Assembly: GCF_000220525.1 (NCBI RefSeq)
Contig: NZ_AFPK01000071.1
Span: forward strand, 1 to 64,000
DNA length: 64,000 bases
Direction of reading: 5' to 3'
Origin: Ochrovirga pacifica
GTDB lineage: Bacteria > Bacteroidota > Bacteroidia > Flavobacteriales > Flavobacteriaceae
The notes under the pieces were generated by a model. That model was not told the DNA's origin, searched no databases, and saw only the letters and a program-made list of their open reading frames with translations. The position numbers and the translations under genes were made by a program. Of this stretch, positions 58,886-64,000 are shown in pieces. Within the stretch, counting starts at the first letter, position 1. Every line of letters starts with the position of its first letter.

Positions 58886-60469
58886 CTACACGCAATCCTT
58901 ATTAAAAAAACCTCCTTTGTTTTCTTTTCGTTCCATCGAAGATTTAATAATTAAATAGGCATTGGTAATTAAGTTACGTAACTCGCAAATTGGCACCGAT
59001 AACTTGGCCGTTTTGTACAATTCTTTATTTTCCTGATACAAAATTTCCAAACGATTGGCTGCTTTTTGTAAACGAATATCTGAACGAACAATAGCCACGT
59101 AGTTACTCATTATTTTTTGAATATCTTTTCTATCGTGGGTAATTAAAATGTTTTCTTTGTTTAGCGACGTGTTGGTATCATCCCAATCGGGAATATCTTT
59201 TCTAAACTGAAGCTTTTTAAAAATGGTTTTGGCATGTACATAACTGCGGTGTGCATAAACTACCGCTTCTATAAGAGAGTTTGATGCAAGTCTGTTAGCA
59301 CCGTGCAAACCTGTTCTAGAACATTCTCCACAAGCATATAAATTTTCTATAGACGTTTGTCCGTTGGTGTTCACATCAATTCCGCCACAAACATAGTGAG
59401 CCGCGGGGGTTACTGGAATGTAATCTTTATGAACATCAATCCCTAAGCTTTTGCATTTTTCGGTAATGTTTGGAAAATGGTTTACAAATTCTTCTTTATT
59501 TAAATGGGTACAATCTAAATACACATAATCTTCTCCCGAAAGTTTTAACTCGGTATCAATAGCTCTGGCAACTATATCCCTAGGTGCTAGCTCTAAACGC
59601 TCATCGTATTTTTCCATAAAGCGTTCTCCCTGCGTGTTTCTAAGATAAGCTCCTTGCCCTCTTACAGCCTCGGTAATTAAGAATGCGGGCGATTGTGCTG
59701 GCTCTTGGTACAAAGCTGTTGGGTGGAACTGAATGAATTCAAAATCTTGAATTTTTGCTTTGGCCCTATAAGCCATGGCAATACCATCTCCTGTTGCAAT
59801 TTTGGGATTGGTTGTGGTTCTGTAAACCTGACCACTTCCCCCAGCAGCAATCAAAGTGATTTTTGCTTGTATGGTTTTTATTTCTTGGGTTTCCTCATCC
59901 AACACATAGGCACCGTAACAGGTTATATGATCGCGATGAGTAACGGTTTTTTCATGTCCTTGAGCCCTTAGAATATGATGATTTGTGATAAAATCTATCG
60001 TAAAATGATTTTCTAACAACTGGATATTAGGTACTGTTGCTACTTTGTTTAATAAAGCTCTGGCAATTTCGTGTCCCGTGATGTCTTTGTGATGTAGAAT
60101 TCGATTCTGTGAATGACCTCCTTCTCTTCCAAGACTGTAATCACCATCGTCAGTTTTGTCGAATTCTGCTCCCCAAGAAATCAGTTCTTTTAAACGATCT
60201 GGTGCTTCTTCTACCACCATACGCACTACCTGCTCATCACACAAACCATCTCCAGCAATCAGGGTATCTTGTATGTGTTGCTCAAAAGAGTCAATATCAT
60301 TATTTACCACAGTTGCAATACCTCCTTGTGCGTATTTGGTGTTGCTTTCTTCTTTATTGGCTTTGGTTACTAAAGTTACCTGTGCATCAGGAAAATTTTC
60401 TGCTACTTTTAGTGCATAAGAAAGTCCTGCAATACCAGAACCAATGATTAAAAAATCAGATCGAATCAT
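58886..60469 (-). CDS. nadB: NadB, L-aspartate oxidase
   Basis: A 527-residue flavoenzyme oxidising L-aspartate to iminoaspartate, the first step of NAD synthesis. The FAD-binding N-terminus is FLIIGSGIAGLSYALKVAE, followed by KYAQGGIA, GREGGHSQNRILHHKD, DFEFIQFHPTALY, FLITEAVRGQGAYLRN and YVCGGIDVN. It starts three bases after the nadA stop, so the two enzymes that pass iminoaspartate between them are co-translated. Confidence 0.96.
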   Translation of the reverse strand: MIRSDFLIIGSGIAGLSYALKVAENFPDAQVTLVTKANKEESNTKYAQGGIATVVNNDIDSFEQHIQDTLIAGDGLCDEQVVRMVVEEAPDRLKELISWGAEFDKTDDGDYSLGREGGHSQNRILHHKDITGHEIARALLNKVATVPNIQLLENHFTIDFITNHHILRAQGHEKTVTHRDHITCYGAYVLDEETQEIKTIQAKITLIAAGGSGQVYRTTTNPKIATGDGIAMAYRAKAKIQDFEFIQFHPTALYQEPAQSPAFLITEAVRGQGAYLRNTQGERFMEKYDERLELAPRDIVARAIDTELKLSGEDYVYLDCTHLNKEEFVNHFPNITEKCKSLGIDVHKDYIPVTPAAHYVCGGIDVNTNGQTSIENLYACGECSRTGLHGANRLASNSLIEAVVYAHRSYVHAKTIFKKLQFRKDIPDWDDTNTSLNKENILITHDRKDIQKIMSNYVAIVRSDIRLQKAANRLEILYQENKELYKTAKLSVPICELRNLITNAYLIIKSSMERKENKGGFFNKDCV

Positions 60470-60472
60470 AGT

Positions 60473-61471
60473 TTATTTAGAAAGAGCCAACATTTTTTCG
60501 ATAGGAGCTAGCGCAGCCGCTGCTAGTTTTTTATCTACTTCAATAGCAGGCAATTCGTGCTCTAAGCACAAAAATAATTTTTTCATAGTGTTCATTCTCA
60601 TATAGAAACACTCGCTACACGCACAAGTATTGTCTTCTTCAGCTGGAGCCGGAATCAAGTGTTTTTCGGGTACTTGCTTGATCATTTCATGTAATATACC
60701 TGCTTCGGTGGCAACAATAAACTTTTTATTTTTACTCTCGCGCGCGTATTTTAACAACCCAGCAGTAGAACCAATATAGGTAGCTGTTTTTAATATATGT
60801 GAAGGAGATTCTGGATGTGCAATGATTTCTGCATCGGGATGTTCAGCTGCTAAGTCTAATAGTTTTTCGATAGAAAAAGCTTCGTGTACCATACACGCCC
60901 CATCCCACAATACCATATTTCTTCCTGTTTGTTTATTTAGGTAGTCTCCTAAGTTTTTGTCAGGAGCAAAGATTATTTTTTCGTCCTTAGGAAAGGAATT
61001 GATAATTTTTACCGCGTTGGATGAAGTACATACAATGTCGCTTAGCGTTTTAATTTCTGCCGAACAGTTGATGTACGTTACCACTTTATGGTCTGGATAT
61101 TTTTCTTTGAATTTTTTAAAATCTTCTGGCGGACAAGAGTCGGCCAACGAACAACCCGCTTTTAAATCGGGTAGTAATACTTTTTTATTCGGATTTAAAA
61201 TTTTAGCAGTTTCTGCCATAAAATGCACTCCTGCAAAAACTATAATATCCGCTTCTGTTTTAGCAGCTTCCTGAGCCAATTGCAAACTATCTCCAACAAA
61301 ATCAGCAATGTCTTGAATGGCTTCTTCTTGATAGTAGTGTGCAAGAATTACCGCATTTTTCTCTTTTTTAAGGCGATTGATTTCTGCTACATAATCGGTA
61401 TTATCGGCTACACTGATATCTAAAAATCCTTTGTGATTGATGTTTTCTTTTGCGTTTGCTAAGGTTTCCAT
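60473..61471 (-). CDS. nadA: NadA, quinolinate synthase
   Basis: A 332-residue 4Fe-4S enzyme condensing iminoaspartate with DHAP. The three-fold pseudo-repeat shows [22 protein letters not shown], the cluster cysteines lie in [12 protein letters not shown], in the middle region, and in [14 protein letters not shown]. It lies upstream of nadB on the same strand. No nadC or nadR site was recognised in the window. Confidence 0.96.
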   Translation of the reverse strand: METLANAKENINHKGFLDISVADNTDYVAEINRLKKEKNAVILAHYYQEEAIQDIADFVGDSLQLAQEAAKTEADIIVFAGVHFMAETAKILNPNKKVLLPDLKAGCSLADSCPPEDFKKFKEKYPDHKVVTYINCSAEIKTLSDIVCTSSNAVKIINSFPKDEKIIFAPDKNLGDYLNKQTGRNMVLWDGACMVHEAFSIEKLLDLAAEHPDAEIIAHPESPSHILKTATYIGSTAGLLKYARESKNKKFIVATEAGILHEMIKQVPEKHLIPAPAEEDNTCACSECFYMRMNTMKKLFLCLEHELPAIEVDKKLAAAALAPIEKMLALSK

Positions 61472-61500
61472 TGGAATAAATTTTAGATTACAAATTTACA

Positions 61501-61529
61501 AAAAAAAGAGCCTTGTTGTTAAGGCTCTT
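61501..61529 (-). terminator. Terminator after ilvE
   Basis: AAGAGCCTT at 61506-61514 pairs with AAGGCTCTT at 61521-61529. On the minus strand it is followed by a run of T, 22 bases after the ilvE stop, and it separates ilvE from nadA. Confidence 0.85.
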
Positions 61530-61550
61530 CTTTTGTTATGTCGGTAAGAC

Positions 61551-62624
61551 CTACAAAGTTCTTACTTGATATCTCCACCCAAAAGTATCTTCTGCTTTTC
61601 CTCTTTGGATGTCTGTAATTTTCTTTTTGAACAAGGCTGCAAAACTGTTTTCTAGCTTTGGCAAATCGTAATCATTTCCTTTAAAGTGAAAACTTACAAT
61701 TGGATTAATTACAGCAGCAGTACCTGCTCCAAACATTTCTTTTAAGCTTCCGTTTTTGGCAGCTTCTTCTATTTCGTAAACAGATACATTTCTCACTTCT
61801 ACGTTAATTCCTTCTTTTTCTGCAATGGCAATTACACTTTTTCGTGTAATTCCGTCCAAAATTCTATCAGAAGTAGGAGCAGTAATCAACGTATCGTTTA
61901 TTCTAAAAAACACGTTCATCGTACCTGCTTCTTCTAAGTTTTCGTGCGTACTTGCATCTGTCCAAACCACTTGTTGGTAACCTGCTTGGTTGGCCAATTT
62001 GGTTGGATAAAATTGTCCTGCATAATTTCCTGCACACTTGGCAAAACCTACCCCACCATTGGCAGAACGGCTATATTTATCGGCAAATAACACCTTTACC
62101 TCTCCGCTGTAGTAAGACTGCGCAGGAGATAAAATAATCATCAGCTTGTACTTTTTTGCGGGTGATGCCGATACTCCAGGCTCGGTAGCAATCACAAATG
62201 GGCGAATGTACATAGAGCTTCCTTCAGAAGTTTGTATCCATTCTTTGTCAATGTTCAACAAAGTTTCCATTCCATCAAAAAATAAATCTTTTGGAAATTC
62301 TGGAATAGCCAAACGCTCAGCCGATTTATTTAATCGATTGATATTTTCTTCAGGTCTAAATAACCAGACGACATTGTCTAACGATTTGTAGGCTTTCATT
62401 CCTTCAAAAATAGCTTGACCGTAGTGAAACACTTTTGCCGATGGATCTAGTGAAATGGGACCATAAGGTCTAATTTGTGCATTGGTCCATTTTCCATCCA
62501 CATAGTCACATTCAAACATGTGATCGGTAAAGATTTCTCCAAACGATAGGTTGCTAAAATCTACCTCCTTAATTTTTGTTGTTGTAGATTTGGTAATCGT
62601 GATGTTCTGGTTGTTAATTCCCAT
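61551..62624 (-). CDS. ilvE: IlvE, branched-chain amino acid aminotransferase
   Basis: A 357-residue class IV PLP aminotransferase, type II BCAT. Features: SLDPSAKVFHYGQAIFEGMKAYKS, YIRPFVIATEPGV, and the PLP lysine in GFAKCAGNYAGQFYPTKLA, followed by EEAGTMNVFFRI and SDRILDGITRKSVI. ATG 62624 (MGINNQNIT) is preferred; the frame continues upstream to 62708 with a hydrophobic stretch not found in the family. It is divergent from mnmD. Confidence 0.95.
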   Translation of the reverse strand: MGINNQNITITKSTTTKIKEVDFSNLSFGEIFTDHMFECDYVDGKWTNAQIRPYGPISLDPSAKVFHYGQAIFEGMKAYKSLDNVVWLFRPEENINRLNKSAERLAIPEFPKDLFFDGMETLLNIDKEWIQTSEGSSMYIRPFVIATEPGVSASPAKKYKLMIILSPAQSYYSGEVKVLFADKYSRSANGGVGFAKCAGNYAGQFYPTKLANQAGYQQVVWTDASTHENLEEAGTMNVFFRINDTLITAPTSDRILDGITRKSVIAIAEKEGINVEVRNVSVYEIEEAAKNGSLKEMFGAGTAAVINPIVSFHFKGNDYDLPKLENSFAALFKKKITDIQRGKAEDTFGWRYQVRTL

Positions 62625-62722
62625 GATTCGTTTGTAAAAAATAAATAATGCAACAGCAAAATTAAGTATAAAATTCGTAAAGTATACAATAAAAACACTT
62701 TTTCGCAACGTAGATTATTAGC

Positions 62723-62730
62723 TATCTTTG
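62723..62730 (+). promoter_or_regulatory. -7 promoter element upstream of mnmD
   Basis: TATCTTTG is a perfect TAnnTTTG match, 20 bases before the TTG start of mnmD. This leaves a very short leader without a Shine-Dalgarno sequence. Confidence 0.6.
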
Positions 62731-62750
62731 CCAAAACAAATTTTATCAAT

Positions 62751-63413
62751 TTGAAACGAAAAATTATCATAACATCTGACGGTTCTACCACCATACACCT
62801 GCCAGGTTGGAATGAAAGTTATCATTCTACCCACGGTGCTATACAAGAAGCTTATCATGTGTTTATAGATAATGGATACAAGGCTGTAGTCAAAAACGAG
62901 CTTTCCGTTTTAGAAATTGGTTTTGGAACAGGACTCAACGCTTTTATTACCTTATTAGAAACAGCTAAAGACCAAAAAAAGGTAAATTATGTAGGTATAG
63001 AGGCATACCCTGTTAGAGAGGATGAATTGTTGGCTTTAAATTATGTTTCGGAATTAGAAACTAGAAATTTATCGCACAAGTTCGAAGAAATGCATCTAAC
63101 TCCGTGGAACAAACCACAACAAGTAACGCCACATTTTACGTTGACCAAACGTCAGATGTTTATACACAACATACAAGACTTGGCTACTTTTGATTTGATT
63201 TATTTTGATGCGTTTGGAGCTAGAGTGCAACCTGAATTGTGGACCGAAGAAATTTTTGAATTGATGCTAAACGCTCTGAAACCAGGAGGAAAATTAGTAA
63301 CCTATGCGGCTAAAGGAAGCGTTCGTAGAGCCATGCAAGCTGTCGGTTTTGAGGTGGAAAGATTGCCTGGCCCTCCAGGAAAAAGAGAAATGTTAAGAGG
63401 AACTAAAAAGTAA
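62751..63413 (+). CDS. mnmD: MnmD, tRNA 5-(aminomethyl)-2-thiouridine methyltransferase
   Basis: A 220-residue Rossmann-fold SAM methyltransferase, equivalent to the N-terminal half of bifunctional MnmC. Features: DGSTTIHLPGWNESYHSTHGAIQEAYHVFI, the SAM loop VLEIGFGTGLNAFITLL, FDLIYFDAFGARVQPELWTEEIF, and the C-terminal TYAAKGSVRRAMQAVGFEVERLPGPPGKREMLRG, the MnmC/D signature. The start codon is TTG; no ATG lies between the promoter and the conserved region. The oxidase half (MnmC C-terminal) is absent, as in other bacteria with stand-alone MnmD. Confidence 0.9.
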   Translation: MKRKIIITSDGSTTIHLPGWNESYHSTHGAIQEAYHVFIDNGYKAVVKNELSVLEIGFGTGLNAFITLLETAKDQKKVNYVGIEAYPVREDELLALNYVSELETRNLSHKFEEMHLTPWNKPQQVTPHFTLTKRQMFIHNIQDLATFDLIYFDAFGARVQPELWTEEIFELMLNALKPGGKLVTYAAKGSVRRAMQAVGFEVERLPGPPGKREMLRGTKK

Positions 63414-63417
63414 AAGT

Positions 63418-63552
63418 ATGACTGAATTTTCTAGACCAAGAAGAAAAAAGCCCAACAGAATCCGTATTGTAATTCTGGTATTGGTGTTGTTTGTAGTCTT
63501 GTATTTGTTAAAAAATGCCGATACTTTGGTTGCTCAGTTCTTAGGAAAATAA
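63418..63552 (+). CDS. Small single-span membrane protein, 44 residues
   Basis: A short frame from ATG 63418 to TAA 63550, starting four bases after the mnmD stop. The peptide has a strongly basic N-terminus (SRPRRKKPNRIR) followed by one hydrophobic segment (IVILVLVLFVVLYLL) and a short polar tail (KNADTLVAQFLGK). The positive-inside rule gives the N-terminus in the cytoplasm. Tight coupling to mnmD supports translation. No family recognised. Confidence 0.65.
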   Translation: MTEFSRPRRKKPNRIRIVILVLVLFVVLYLLKNADTLVAQFLGK

Positions 63553-63556
63553 GTTT

Positions 63557-63871
63557 TTATTGATCTAATGCTTTTAAAGCTTTTTCTGTAGTTATAATCA
63601 TATTTACAGTCAACACTAGAATCATGCTGATTTCTAAAACCAATCCCCAAAGAGTTTCGTATAAACAAGAAATTACACCTATAAGTACGATTAATATTCC
63701 TGAAAGAACCATTTTTATTGCACTAAACTTTTGAGCAAAATCCCAATTCTTTTGATCTCTCATCGACCTTTTGGTACGGTATCCATATAAATAATTGATT
63801 TTTTTAGGTGGAAATTTATACAAGATCCAACCTGCAATGAGGTAACAAATTCCTGTTGTAATTGCCAGCAT
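63557..63871 (-). CDS. SdpI-family membrane protein
   Basis: A 104-residue protein with three hydrophobic segments and the SdpI-type signature GWILYKFPPKKINYLYGYRTKRSMRDQKNWDFAQKFS between the first and second. B. subtilis SdpI gives immunity to a cannibalism toxin, but most homologues in other phyla have no known function. It is convergent with the small membrane-protein gene, four bases apart. Confidence 0.85.
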   Translation of the reverse strand: MLAITTGICYLIAGWILYKFPPKKINYLYGYRTKRSMRDQKNWDFAQKFSAIKMVLSGILIVLIGVISCLYETLWGLVLEISMILVLTVNMIITTEKALKALDQ

Positions 63872-63958
63872 ATCTTTTAGATTGAGTTTCTCTAAAATAA
63901 CAAAACACGAATTAAGATACGTTACAAACCACCTCTAAATCACCACATATATTTTAGG

Positions 63959-63966
63959 TATCTTTG
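63959..63966 (+). promoter_or_regulatory. -7 promoter element at the right edge
   Basis: TATCTTTG is a perfect TAnnTTTG match pointing out of the window. The last 34 bases after it may be the leader and start of a gene beyond the edge (a TTG GCA ACA GAA frame is visible), but too little is present to call it. Confidence 0.5.
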
Positions 63967-64000
63967 CCTTTACAGAAACACAAGTCATTGGCAACAGAAA

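Noticed and set aside
62625-62708. Hydrophobic N-terminal extension of IlvE
   Set aside because: BCATs are cytoplasmic and the family start matches Met 62624; the extension is intergenic AT-rich sequence read in frame.

Overview
The window comes from a low-GC member of the Bacteroidetes, almost certainly a marine-type Flavobacteriaceae. The evidence is a SusC/SusD polysaccharide locus, a type IX secretion C-terminal domain, TAnnTTTG-type (-7) promoters, very few Shine-Dalgarno sequences, DUF6588 and CPXCG families, and stand-alone MnmD. No rRNA, tRNA, CRISPR array, insertion sequence or prophage was recognised.

Layout. 1-1787: 3'-truncated secreted choice-of-anchor A protein with thrombospondin type 3 repeats. 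2072-3106: rlmN. 3213-12227: TPP-riboswitch-controlled thiamin operon, thiS-thiC-tenI-[four-helix protein]-thiD-[four-helix protein]-thiE-DUF1801-thiG-thiH-thiF. 12237-17885 (minus): an unknown protein, then gatC-gatA-[gatB::aspS], in which amidotransferase subunit B and aspartyl-tRNA synthetase are one 1113-residue chain. 18100-21707: porin, DASS anion transporter, LysE-like exporter. 22047-26769: gyrB, two exported proteins, mdh. 26896-46257: alpha-glucan (starch/maltodextrin) utilisation locus, arranged around a lacI-type regulator. Leftward run susC, susD, susE-like, an esterase and two GH13 enzymes; rightward run MFS sugar transporter, beta-phosphoglucomutase, GH65 maltose phosphorylase and GH97 alpha-glucosidase. 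46329-50931: pirin, CPXCG protein, TrkH/TrkA K+ uptake, radC. 50935-56985: a small surface-glycan cluster (deacetylase-like protein, FdtA-like isomerase, GT2, Wzx-type flippase, FdtB-like aminotransferase, FemAB-like acyltransferase). 56978-63871: rarA, osmC-like, nadB-nadA, ilvE, mnmD and two small membrane proteins.

Two things stand out. First, the GatB-AspRS fusion looks like a covalently built transamidosome: the enzyme that charges Asp and the subunit that holds tRNA for amidation are tied together, and there is no internal start codon from which AspRS could be made separately. Second, the gene junctions of the thi and gat operons (and only those here) carry short spacers composed of a few recurring words (GTACT-type, CAATTAACA-type, TTAACTCC-type, CTGATAC-type), often arranged as inverted repeats. 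The same words run into coding sequence at the C-termini of TenI and a four-helix protein, at the N-terminus of ThiD, in the stop codon of thiH, and in the linker of the GatB-AspRS fusion. This suggests that the fusion arose by reading through such a spacer.

The glucan locus reads as a complete pathway. A T9SS-exported GH13 cuts polymer outside; SusCDE binds and imports; a lipoprotein GH13 and GH97 act in the periplasm; an MFS carrier moves maltose inward; phosphorolysis plus beta-PGM feeds glucose-6-phosphate to glycolysis. Two ACGTTTWCGT sites 52 bp apart, one covering the susC -7 element, are a likely operator pair for the LacI-type regulator.
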